Positions 1 through 6,195 of a DNA stretch of 13,231 nucleotides are shown one piece after another. The DNA is from Clostridiales bacterium. Its GTDB lineage: Bacteria; Bacillota; Clostridia; Christensenellales; CAG-314. The DNA lies in assembly GCA_004558105.1 (NCBI GenBank), contig SFEB01000031.1, forward strand, positions 1 through 13,231, in the 5' to 3' direction. Every line of letters starts with the position of its first letter. Position 1 is the first letter of the stretch. A model generated the notes under the pieces. It did no database searches. It was not told the DNA's origin and was given only the letters and a program-made list of their open reading frames with translations. The position numbers and the translations under genes are program-made.

Positions 1-926
1 CAAACGGCTATAAACTGTATTCCGTATGCAGTTTCGGCTATTGCCTCGCCGACGAAAATTTTAATATAGTCAAAAAGGAGAATATCTGGATAAACCCTCG
101 GTGCAAATATAATCTTAACGGCACAAGAAAGAACGTTGGGTTAGACTTGCATTTAGATAAGGACGTCTTGGATAATTCTCCCGATTTTCCTCACGTTTAC
201 GACCGTATTAAAGCGTTGTTGACCGATCCGCAGGTTATCGTCATAGGGCACGCGGTAGAGAGCGACGTAAATATGATAAACAAGACGTGTCAGCACTATA
301 AACTGCCGTCCATAAACTATAAATTTTATTGTTCTCAGTTGTTTTTCCGCCTTTTTAAAGGCGAAAAAGACGTTCGTTCGCTTGGTAAAATTGCCGAAGA
401 AATAGGAATAACCTTCAACGCTCATACTTCCGACGAAGACGCCTATGCAAGTCTTATGACCTTAAAGTACCTCGTGGAGACGACGGGAAAAACTCTGGAA
501 CAACTTGCAGAGACCTATCAGGTCCGCGTCGGTAGTAATGACGACTTTGTTATGACCCGCACGGTTTCTCTGGCCGGGCAGGTCAGTAAACGTTACGTTA
601 CCAGACAGTCTGTGATACGAATCACGGATTACATAGCAAAACAGCATACCCGTCCCGTTTCAAACAGACTTAAAGGCAAACTTTTTTGCCTGTCTCGCGG
701 TATCGAACTCGCCGACGAAAGCGTGTGGAAACCGCTGATAGATTTTATTTATCTCAACGGCGGACAGTATACTACCAAACCGGGTAAATGCGACTATTAC
801 GTTGTTCCCGACGGTGACGAAGTCGTCTACGCCGAAGTGGCGCGCCTGAAATACGTGGACGCGCAGATATTTGCCGGTAAACCCATAACGAAAATTCGCC
901 TGAGCGAAGTTTACGAATTGAAATAA
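1..926 (+). CDS. DnaQ-like 3'-5' exonuclease with C-terminal BRCT-like domain (5' end cut off by the window)
   Basis: The reading frame is open from base 3 to the TAA at 924-926, giving 307 visible residues; the N-terminus lies outside. Numbering from base 3, the GHAVESD stretch (about 82-88) fits exonuclease motif II and the HTSDEDA stretch (about 141-147) fits motif III of DEDDh nucleases, with the catalytic His and Asp. Motif I (DxE) should lie just upstream and cannot be seen. Residues from about 223 to the end (KLFCLSRGIEL, then a CDYYVV strand) resemble a BRCT domain, a fusion known in Firmicutes DnaQ-family proteins. It probably trims DNA 3' ends in repair or replication, but its substrate is unknown. 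A TTG at 147 could be read as a start, but homology-like sequence continues upstream, so I treat the gene as partial. It is convergent with queH and shares its terminator. Confidence 0.8.
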   Translation, partial: NGYKLYSVCSFGYCLADENFNIVKKENIWINPRCKYNLNGTRKNVGLDLHLDKDVLDNSPDFPHVYDRIKALLTDPQVIVIGHAVESDVNMINKTCQHYKLPSINYKFYCSQLFFRLFKGEKDVRSLGKIAEEIGITFNAHTSDEDAYASLMTLKYLVETTGKTLEQLAETYQVRVGSNDDFVMTRTVSLAGQVSKRYVTRQSVIRITDYIAKQHTRPVSNRLKGKLFCLSRGIELADESVWKPLIDFIYLNGGQYTTKPGKCDYYVVPDGDEVVYAEVARLKYVDAQIFAGKPITKIRLSEVYELK

Positions 927-947
927 ACGTTAAACGGAAATAAATTT

Positions 948-975
948 AAAAAACGCCCGAGAGGCGTTTTTTTGT
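948..975. terminator. Bidirectional intrinsic terminator between the exonuclease gene and queH
   Basis: The stem acgcc (953-957) pairs with ggcgt (963-967) around a 5-nt loop. It is flanked by an A-run on the left and a T-run on the right, so it can stop transcription from both sides of this convergent pair. Confidence 0.8.
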
Positions 976-988
976 TTTTTAATTTATT

Positions 989-1603
989 TTAATCGTGATT
1001 TTTGCTGTACACGCATCCGCAATAGTTTTGTCGGTAGAGATCGTATTGTTTGGATAAAGCGATGCTGTGCAGATACCCGTCCTGCTTTTTAAAGTCGGAC
1101 GGCAACCACTTTACACCGTATTCCGAGGCGATTTTTTCACCGATAGCGTTGATGACCTGCTCGTCTTTTTTCGGACTCAGCGTCAACGTCGTACCAAAGT
1201 ATTCAAAACCTCCCGTTTTAGCCGCTCTGGCAGTTTCGGTAAGTCTCAACGTGAAACATGCGTAACATCTTTCGCCGCGTTCGGGGGCGTTTTCCAATCC
1301 TTTTGCGACTTCAAAAAAATCTTGCGGGCAGTAAGTGCCTTCTATAACTCGTACGGGGCGGGGCAGTGGCATTGATTCTGTCAGCCTTCTGAGTTCTTCA
1401 AGTCGGTAGAGGTACTCTTCGGTGGGGAAAATATTTGGGTTGTAAAAGAACGCAGAAGTATCGAAGTCTTTCGTTACCACCGTTAGACAATGGCTGGCGC
1501 AGGGTGCGCAGCAGCAATGTAAAAGCAGAGAGTGGGGATTGCCGTCTTTAATCTGCTCTACGACCTTTTCGTATTCTTTTTGAAAATTGATTTTCGTATT
1601 CAT
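989..1603 (-). CDS. queH: Epoxyqueuosine reductase QueH
   Basis: QueH reduces epoxyqueuosine to queuosine in the anticodon wobble position of tRNA, replacing the cobalamin-dependent QueG in many Firmicutes. The 204-residue product has the family pattern: LLHCCCAPCASH (Cys30-32, Cys35, Cys39), a CYAC pair (Cys113, Cys116) and a C-terminal CGC (Cys195, Cys197), the cysteines known to hold the iron-sulfur cluster and metal site. Length is normal. The ATG at 1603-1601 is forced, because an in-frame TGA lies 15 nt upstream and there is no ATG, GTG or TTG in between. No Shine-Dalgarno sequence precedes it, and a TATAAT box ends 6 nt before the ATG, so the mRNA may be leaderless. It sits directly after the terminator of the NfeD/stomatin operon. 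No other queuosine gene is visible. Confidence 0.93.
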   Translation of the reverse strand: MNTKINFQKEYEKVVEQIKDGNPHSLLLHCCCAPCASHCLTVVTKDFDTSAFFYNPNIFPTEEYLYRLEELRRLTESMPLPRPVRVIEGTYCPQDFFEVAKGLENAPERGERCYACFTLRLTETARAAKTGGFEYFGTTLTLSPKKDEQVINAIGEKIASEYGVKWLPSDFKKQDGYLHSIALSKQYDLYRQNYCGCVYSKNHD

Positions 1604-1609
1604 ATCGGT

Positions 1610-1618
1610 ATTATATCA
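1610..1618 (-). promoter_or_regulatory. Extended -10 promoter of queH
   Basis: On the minus strand the sequence reads TGATATAAT, a perfect -10 hexamer with the TGn extension. No good -35 box is found at 16-18 nt, because that region is occupied by the upstream terminator hairpin. The expected start point, about 7 nt downstream, falls on the A of the queH ATG. Confidence 0.65.
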
Positions 1619-1649
1619 AAAAAATCCGCCAAACGGAAGCGTTTGGCGG
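1618..1649 (-). terminator. Intrinsic terminator of the NfeD/stomatin operon
   Basis: A perfect 10-bp stem (1626-1635 with 1640-1649, 4-nt loop) reads ccgccaaacg/cgtttggcgg and is followed on the minus strand by A and seven T. It ends the minus-strand operon and abuts the queH promoter. Confidence 0.9.
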
Positions 1650-1667
1650 TGTTAAATAATTATTCGG

Positions 1668-1901
1668 TCAGTCAACCCACAAAATTCTGTTGGCAAAGAT
1701 AAGCGTAATGATATCGATAAGCCACATAAACGGTATACCTACGATAAGAAGAACGATACCGAGAATAACGCCTCCGACGTTATTTTTGGCTATACTGCGG
1801 CACAAACGAACGATATTCCAGATTATATCGAGACCGGGAAGAGCTAGAATAATCTTCACGATAAGGGGCAGTTTATCCATTGCTTTAACGAATTTTTTCA
1901 T
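1668..1901 (-). CDS. Small membrane protein of 77 residues, function unknown
   Basis: I do not recognise a named family. The protein starts with a short basic segment (MKKFVKAMDK), then has two hydrophobic stretches at about residues 11-32 (LPLIVKIILALPGLDIIWNI) and 43-70 (a Gly/Ile/Leu/Val-rich span running into WLIDIITLIF), joined by a short basic loop RLCRSIAKNN. It ends RILWVD. A two-pass inner-membrane protein is likely. The start is supported by AAAGGAG on the minus strand about 9 nt before the ATG. It lies 28 bp after the SPFH gene and before the operon terminator, so it is probably co-transcribed with the NfeD-like and SPFH proteins. A role as an accessory of that membrane complex is inference from position only. 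Confidence 0.75.
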   Translation of the reverse strand: MKKFVKAMDKLPLIVKIILALPGLDIIWNIVRLCRSIAKNNVGGVILGIVLLIVGIPFMWLIDIITLIFANRILWVD

Positions 1902-1929
1902 TTTTTTGTTTCTCCTTTATTAAAAGATA

Positions 1930-2826
1930 TTATTTTTTATCTTTAATAATTTCCGTGACGGAAGTGAGCAATCCGGATACGTTCTGCAACTCGCTGGGTA
2001 CGATTATCTTAGTGCTTTCGCCGTTTGCCATTACCTTCAACGCTTCGTAACCTTGCAAGGTGACGTAAGCCGCCGTCGGATTGGCGTTGTTGATGAGTTC
2101 GATAGCGCGGGCAGAACCTTCCGCCTCGGCAATCAAAGCGGCTTTCTGACCTTCTGCGCGAAGAATGTTAGCCTCTTTTTCTGCTTCTGCGTCGAGTATT
2201 GCCGCGGCTTTTTTACCTTCGGCAACGAGAACGGTGGATTTTTTCTCGCCTTCGGCTTGCAAAATCTTTTCGCGGCGTTCGCGCTCGGCACGCATTTGTT
2301 TTTCCATCGCATCCTGGATATCGCGCGGCGGAAGAATGTTCTTCAATTCGACGCGGTTGACTTTGATACCCCACGGGTCGGTGGCTTCGTCGAGAATAAT
2401 ACGCATTTTGGCGTTTACGGTGTCGCGGCTGGTGAGGGTTTCGTCCAACTCCAACTCGCCGACGATATTACGCAAAGTAGTGGCGGTAAGGTTTTCGATA
2501 GCAAACAAAGGTCTGTCTACGCCGTATTCGTAAAGTTTCGGGTCCGTGATCTGGATATATACGACGGTATCTATTTGCATCGTTACGTTATCCTTCGTGA
2601 TAACGGGTTGCGGTTTAAAATCGAGAACTTGTTCTTTAAGGTTTATCCAATCCCTGCATCTGTCGATAAAAGGGGTTACCATATGAAAACCGGTGGTAAG
2701 AGTTTTGTGGTATTTACCCAGTCTTTCGACCACTACTGCGGTGGATTGACGCACGATTTTTATACTGCTGAAAAGAATGATGATGAGAATAATGCCTAAA
2801 ATAATAAGAAAAATTGGCCAGAACAT
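1930..2826 (-). CDS. SPFH/band 7 (stomatin-like, slipin/QmcA type) membrane protein
   Basis: The 298-residue protein has an N-terminal membrane segment (about 3-20) and an SPFH/band 7 domain (about 22-165, with VVERLGKYHKTL and the ILPPRDI motif that closes the domain). A long charged helix follows, with six 11-residue units starting at residues 180, 191, 202, 213, 224 and 235, each beginning with Ala-Glu. This is the normal architecture of bacterial stomatins/paraslipins, which form ring-like membrane oligomers and organise membrane microdomains or membrane proteases. The start is backed by a strong AGGAGG about 8 nt upstream of the ATG. It follows the NfeD-like gene by 18 bp; NfeD and stomatin partners are known to work together. 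The client protein here is not evident. Confidence 0.93.
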   Translation of the reverse strand: MFWPIFLIILGIILIIILFSSIKIVRQSTAVVVERLGKYHKTLTTGFHMVTPFIDRCRDWINLKEQVLDFKPQPVITKDNVTMQIDTVVYIQITDPKLYEYGVDRPLFAIENLTATTLRNIVGELELDETLTSRDTVNAKMRIILDEATDPWGIKVNRVELKNILPPRDIQDAMEKQMRAERERREKILQAEGEKKSTVLVAEGKKAAAILDAEAEKEANILRAEGQKAALIAEAEGSARAIELINNANPTAAYVTLQGYEALKVMANGESTKIIVPSELQNVSGLLTSVTEIIKDKK

Positions 2827-2844
2827 AAAGTTTACCTCCTGAGG

Positions 2845-3273
2845 TTATTTTTTTGCAATAAGTTTGTTTCCTGAAATTTCCACGATTTCCACGATATCGC
2901 CTTCGTTCAGGACGGAGTCGTCGGCTGATTTGATATTCCAGACGACGTCGTTGATTTTTGCGCTTCCGAGTTTATCGAAATCCGCAGTCGACAACATTCT
3001 GACTTTTTGTCCGATGATATTGTCGAGATTGGTTTTCCCTTCGCTGTTTTTGTCAAGCACTTTTTTAACGATAGGTCTGAGGAAAACCATCATTAACGCC
3101 GACACGACGAAAAAAGCCGTCAACTGCCAATACCAGCCTATGCCGGGAATAAGGCTTAAAATCGTGGCGACAAGTCCGCCGCCGATAAACCAGACCGAAA
3201 CGAGCGCAGCGGTGGTAAGTTCCGCAAAAATAGCAAAAATAGTGATACCGAGCCATATCCAGGTTAAGTACAT
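2845..3273 (-). CDS. NfeD-like membrane protein (short form, OB-fold)
   Basis: This 142-residue protein has three hydrophobic segments (about 5-25, 27-45 and 48-66) followed by RPIVKK and a soluble C-terminal domain (about 80-142). The C-terminal pattern (IIGQKVRML, then LNEGDIVEIVEISGNKL) fits the OB-fold of short NfeD proteins. It lacks the ClpP-like serine protease domain of long NfeD proteins, as expected for the NfeD1b/YuaF type. Such proteins partner SPFH proteins encoded next to them, and the stomatin-like gene starts 18 bp downstream. The start is supported by AGGAGGT about 8 nt before the ATG. It is the first gene of a three-gene operon driven by the promoter at 3295-3323. Family placement is secure; the physiological role (membrane integrity or stress response) is inferred from relatives. 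Confidence 0.9.
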   Translation of the reverse strand: MYLTWIWLGITIFAIFAELTTAALVSVWFIGGGLVATILSLIPGIGWYWQLTAFFVVSALMMVFLRPIVKKVLDKNSEGKTNLDNIIGQKVRMLSTADFDKLGSAKINDVVWNIKSADDSVLNEGDIVEIVEISGNKLIAKK

Positions 3274-3294
3274 AATACCGTACCTCCTATAAAT

Positions 3295-3323
3295 ATTTTA
3301 CCATAATATACGCGATTTTTCAA
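3295..3323 (-). promoter_or_regulatory. Sigma-A-type promoter of the NfeD/stomatin operon
   Basis: The minus strand reads TTGAAA, a 17-nt spacer, then TAAAAT, with AGGAGG and the NfeD-like start codon shortly downstream. The leader is about 15 nt. It is back-to-back with the promoter of the phosphoesterase gene. Confidence 0.8.
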
Positions 3324-3392
3324 GTATTTTCTCTCTGTTTTTTTACTTGCATGTTTAAAATTAAAAAAATGACGCATTGTCGGTTTTATCTC

Positions 3393-3421
3393 TTGCAAAG
3401 GCAGAAAAAATAGTGTATAAT
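3393..3421 (+). promoter_or_regulatory. Sigma-A-type promoter of the phosphoesterase gene
   Basis: TTGCAA (3393-3398), a 17-nt spacer and TATAAT (3416-3421). The predicted start point, 7-8 nt further, falls at 3428-3429, on the ATG itself, so the transcript should have no 5' leader. Confidence 0.8.
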
Positions 3422-3428
3422 CTAAAAC

Positions 3429-4634
3429 ATGAATACCGAAAAAAATAACGAAAAAAGTTTTGAAACCTCCGACGAATCGATAAAGACAGTTGAAACCGCA
3501 ACGGATACCGCCGCTACCGACACAACGGCGGCAACCGACAAGGCGAAAACCTATAAATCGTTTTTCTTCAGCCGCCGCAGTGCGTGGCTTGTGGTATGCA
3601 CTTTGACGTTGGGCGCTTTGGTTTTTAATTTATTGAGAATGTTCGTTTTCAGAGTTAAAGTGACTTTGACCGACTACGAGTGGAGTAGTACGGAGGAGTT
3701 TAATGCGAAAAACTTCCAGACGCTCAGCGCCGATAAAAACGGTGATATTACCCTGCTTCAGATTACCGATTTGCACCTGTATAACGGAACATGCTCGTTT
3801 GACAGAAAAACTTTTAAACTGATTGAACAACTCGTTAAGGACAGTGAACCCGACCTTATCGTTGTGACGGGCGACGCAATCATGACCTTGAATAACGTGA
3901 AAATTATGAAGAAAGCCGCCATTTTCTTTGACGATTTGTGCGCTAAATACGAGACTAAATGGTGTTTGGTGTTCGGCAATCACGACGCTTGGGGTTACGG
4001 CGACAAAACCGCGCTGGCGGACGTGCTGTCAAAATCCAAGTATTGTATGTTTCAGATCGGGCCCACTAACCTTTCTTCCGACGGGCATACCCTCACTCTC
4101 GGCAACTATGCGATAAACGTGGTTGATTCAACGGGTAACTACAAGTGTTCTCTCGTCATGATGGACAGTAACGAGAGAGGCGTTACCAAAGAAGAAGGAA
4201 GATACGCACCCATTACCCCCGCAACGATAGAATGGTACGAGTGGTTTATTAACGGCATGACGGCGGCAAACGGTGGCGAAGTAGTTCCAAGCCTTGCTTT
4301 CTTCCACATTCCTCTGGCGGAAAGCAAACTCATGTTGGCTGATACCGAGATGGGCACGGAAGGATTTATCGAAAAGGTATGCAGCAGTGATCTTAACACC
4401 GGTATTTACCAAAAAATGGTAGAATTGGGCAGCACTCTGGCTGTATTTAACGGGCATGACCATCAGAATTCTTATCAGAATTATTACGACGGCGGTAACG
4501 TTTTGCTTACCAACTGCGTGACGTGCGGTTACTTTGCTTACGGTGCGAAAGAATACAAGGGCGGCAGAGTGATTAAACTCAACGTCAATCAACCCGAACT
4601 CGTTTTTGAAACCTATTCGATTTTTGCCGATTAA
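3429..4634 (+). CDS. Membrane-anchored calcineurin-like metallophosphoesterase
   Basis: The 401-residue protein carries the metal-binding set of calcineurin-like phosphoesterases: DLH (Asp114, His116), GD (Asp149), GNHD (183-186), FFHIP (His293) and GHDH (342-345). It therefore probably hydrolyses a phosphomonoester or phosphodiester with two metal ions. The first 45 residues are polar and rich in Thr, Ala, Asp and Glu; a single membrane segment follows at about 52-74, preceded by SRR. This suggests an N-in anchor with the catalytic domain outside the membrane. The substrate is unknown; purple-acid-phosphatase-like or wall and lipid phosphate targets are possible. Start choice is firm: an in-frame TAA lies two codons upstream and no other ATG would keep the anchor. 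No ribosome-binding site is visible, in line with a leaderless mRNA. A terminator follows. Confidence 0.9.
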   Translation: MNTEKNNEKSFETSDESIKTVETATDTAATDTTAATDKAKTYKSFFFSRRSAWLVVCTLTLGALVFNLLRMFVFRVKVTLTDYEWSSTEEFNAKNFQTLSADKNGDITLLQITDLHLYNGTCSFDRKTFKLIEQLVKDSEPDLIVVTGDAIMTLNNVKIMKKAAIFFDDLCAKYETKWCLVFGNHDAWGYGDKTALADVLSKSKYCMFQIGPTNLSSDGHTLTLGNYAINVVDSTGNYKCSLVMMDSNERGVTKEEGRYAPITPATIEWYEWFINGMTAANGGEVVPSLAFFHIPLAESKLMLADTEMGTEGFIEKVCSSDLNTGIYQKMVELGSTLAVFNGHDHQNSYQNYYDGGNVLLTNCVTCGYFAYGAKEYKGGRVIKLNVNQPELVFETYSIFAD

Positions 4635-4679
4635 GGCAAAATAAAACTACGAGTGTATAAAAATATTAAAAAAACAATC

Positions 4680-4719
4680 TTGCGCAGTCCTTTATTTAAG
4701 GTTTGCGCAAATTTTTTTT
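4680..4719 (+). terminator. Intrinsic terminator after the phosphoesterase gene
   Basis: Outer stem ttgcgca (4680-4686) with tgcgcaa (4704-4710), inner stem cctt/aagg (4689-4692 with 4698-4701), then a run of eight T at 4712-4719. Confidence 0.85.
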
Positions 4720-4738
4720 AAAAAAGTGCTAAATACGG

Positions 4739-4767
4739 TTTACAAAATCTGAAAATGTTTATATAAT
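4739..4767 (+). promoter_or_regulatory. Sigma-A-type promoter of the zinc-ribbon acidic protein gene
   Basis: TTTACA (4739-4744), 17-nt spacer, TATAAT (4762-4767). The leader to the ATG at 4797 is about 23 nt and contains the GGGAGA ribosome-binding site. Confidence 0.8.
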
Positions 4768-4796
4768 ACCATAGCAGTTTGCATGGGAGATTATTT

Positions 4797-5339
4797 ATGG
4801 GAAAAATAAAATACGTAAAGTGTCCGAGATGCGATCTCAATTATATGGACAGCAGACAAGAATATTGCGACTTTTGTAAGGCAGAATTGGGCATGAAGTC
4901 CAACCTGGTTATAGAAGACGATGACGAGGACGTCGGTTTGGATGAAGAACTCACGAAACTCTGTCCTATCTGCAAGCGCGTATATATAGGCATCGACGAG
5001 GATATGTGCGATGCATGCGCCGCCGCGAAAGGAGAAGACGCCATTGACGAAAACGATGAAGAATGGCGTAATTATATGGACGACGACCCCGACGAGTACG
5101 TAGAAGAAAAGATAGAGATTCCCCTTGACGAGCTTCAGGACGAAGAAGAAGAGGAAGAAGAGGAGGAGGAAGAAGAAGTCGCACCTGTTGACGATTTTGA
5201 AGACGATTTCGATTACAGCGGAGACCCCGACGATTATGACGAGGACGATGACGACGACTACGACGACGATGAGGACGACGACTACGACGACGACGAGGAC
5301 GAAGACAAAAAGCCGCGTCGTAAATCAACGCGAAAATAA
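4797..5339 (+). CDS. Double zinc-ribbon protein with a polyacidic tail, function unknown
   Basis: The 180-residue product has two cysteine quartets of identical spacing, C-x2-C-x11-C-x2-C: Cys9, 12, 24, 27 (CPRC and CDFC) and Cys56, 59, 71, 74 (CPIC and CDAC), each able to hold one zinc. An acidic linker separates them. From about residue 80 on the chain is extremely acidic, including twelve consecutive Glu (116-127) and Asp runs broken by single Tyr. It ends in a short basic tail (KKPRRKSTRK). The acidic tail recalls the RNA polymerase delta subunit, but the delta helix-turn-helix domain is absent, so I do not call it RpoE. I recall similar uncharacterised proteins in other Clostridia but could not check. 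The start at ATG 4797 is chosen because GGGAGA lies 7 nt upstream; an in-frame TTG at 4779 has no ribosome-binding site. It is a single-gene unit with its own promoter and terminator. Confidence 0.85.
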   Translation: MGKIKYVKCPRCDLNYMDSRQEYCDFCKAELGMKSNLVIEDDDEDVGLDEELTKLCPICKRVYIGIDEDMCDACAAAKGEDAIDENDEEWRNYMDDDPDEYVEEKIEIPLDELQDEEEEEEEEEEEEVAPVDDFEDDFDYSGDPDDYDEDDDDDYDDDEDDDYDDDEDEDKKPRRKSTRK

Positions 5340-5365
5340 AAAAAGCACCGTAAGGTGCTTTTTTT
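5336..5365. terminator. Bidirectional terminator between the zinc-ribbon gene and sigK
   Basis: Stem agcacc (5344-5349) with ggtgct (5354-5359), GTAA loop, A-run on the left and seven T on the right. It serves both converging genes. Confidence 0.88.
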
Positions 5366-5405
5366 GATACTTTTGTTTTTTGCCATAACTTTTGTTATTT
5401 AAAAT

Positions 5406-6101
5406 TTAAAAATCTTGTTTCTGCAGTACTTTTTTCAGTTTTTTTAACGCCTTCGTTTCTATTCTGGATACGTAACTGCGGCTGATACCGAAGATTGTCG
5501 CCGTATCGAGTTGAGTGTGAGGAGAATTGCCGTTTAACCCGTATCTGAGTACCAATATGCGGTATTCGCGGTCGGTAAGGTTGTCTTTCATTGCCATGTC
5601 GAGTTTTTTAGCAAGGATACTTTGTTCCGCCTGAATAAAAACGCTTTCTTCGTTGACCGACAGCACGTCGAGCAGCGTAAATTCGTTGCCGTCGTCGTCG
5701 CAGTCCATTTTATCCGACAGATATACGGTGTTTTTGTACTTTTTTTCAGAGCGAAGCATCATGAGAATCTCGTTTTCGATGCATCGTGCGAGATATGTGG
5801 CGAGCGTAGTGCCTTTATCCGGCGAAAAAGTGTTGAGTCCTTTTATCAGGCCTATGCTTCCTATGCTGATAGTGTCTTCAAAATTCTGTTTTTGCGCGTA
5901 TTTTTTAGCCACGTGCGCTACCAACCGCATATTGTGTCGTATCAGTCGTTCTTTGGCCGCCTCGTCGCCCTCCGCCATTTTCTTTAAACATTCCGCTTCT
6001 TCCTGAGGGGACAGAGGTTTCGGATAGGCGTTGCCGGACGAGTAATATCCGCAAAAAAAGAAGAACTTAGAAAAAATCGTTGCCAATGCGTTAAAAATCA
6101 T
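5406..6101 (-). CDS. sigK: Sporulation sigma factor of the sigma-K type
   Basis: This 231-residue protein is a sigma-70 family factor. Region 2 covers about 55-120 (NMRLVAHVAKKYA, then ISIGSIGLIKG and ATYLARCIENEILMMLR). Region 4 is at about 175-228 and ends in a helix-turn-helix with GISRSYVSRIETKALKKL. These strings and the N-terminus (hydrophobic first 20 residues, then NAYPKPLSPQEE) match the late mother-cell factor sigma-K rather than sigma-E, sigma-F or sigma-G. By analogy the hydrophobic start is a pro-sequence removed by SpoIVFB on activation. The ATG at 6101 is preferred because GGAGA lies 8-9 nt upstream; a longer frame back to a TTG at 6167 would run into the rnpB promoter. The gene is uninterrupted, with no skin-like element. 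It is divergent from rnpB. I could not recognise a sigma-E promoter in the 95-bp gap. Confidence 0.88.
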   Translation of the reverse strand: MIFNALATIFSKFFFFCGYYSSGNAYPKPLSPQEEAECLKKMAEGDEAAKERLIRHNMRLVAHVAKKYAQKQNFEDTISIGSIGLIKGLNTFSPDKGTTLATYLARCIENEILMMLRSEKKYKNTVYLSDKMDCDDDGNEFTLLDVLSVNEESVFIQAEQSILAKKLDMAMKDNLTDREYRILVLRYGLNGNSPHTQLDTATIFGISRSYVSRIETKALKKLKKVLQKQDF

Positions 6102-6160
6102 AAGAATTCGTCTCCGTATTGTTATTTTATTGCCTCGGCTTGTACAGTTTGCAACTTTAC

Positions 6161-6189
6161 TTGACAAATAATAAAAAAAGTGCTATATT
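6161..6189 (+). promoter_or_regulatory. Promoter of RNase P RNA
   Basis: Perfect TTGACA (6161-6166), 17-nt spacer, TATATT (6184-6189). The expected start point at 6196 coincides with the first base of the P1 helix. This near-consensus promoter fits a stable RNA gene. Confidence 0.88.
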
Positions 6190-6195
6190 GACACG

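Noticed and set aside
1604..1650. PreQ1 riboswitch before queH
   Set aside because: The transcript appears to start at the ATG, and only a terminator hairpin lies upstream.
2053..2799. Plus-strand frame (248 codons) opposite the stomatin-like gene
   Set aside because: Antisense shadow of a well-supported gene.
4966..5328. Arg-rich minus-strand and Thr-rich plus-strand frames in the acidic-tail region
   Set aside because: They are out-of-frame readings of GAC/GAA repeats in the zinc-ribbon gene.
4797..5339. RNA polymerase delta subunit (rpoE)
   Set aside because: The acidic tail is similar in character, but the N-terminus is two zinc ribbons instead of the delta winged-helix domain.
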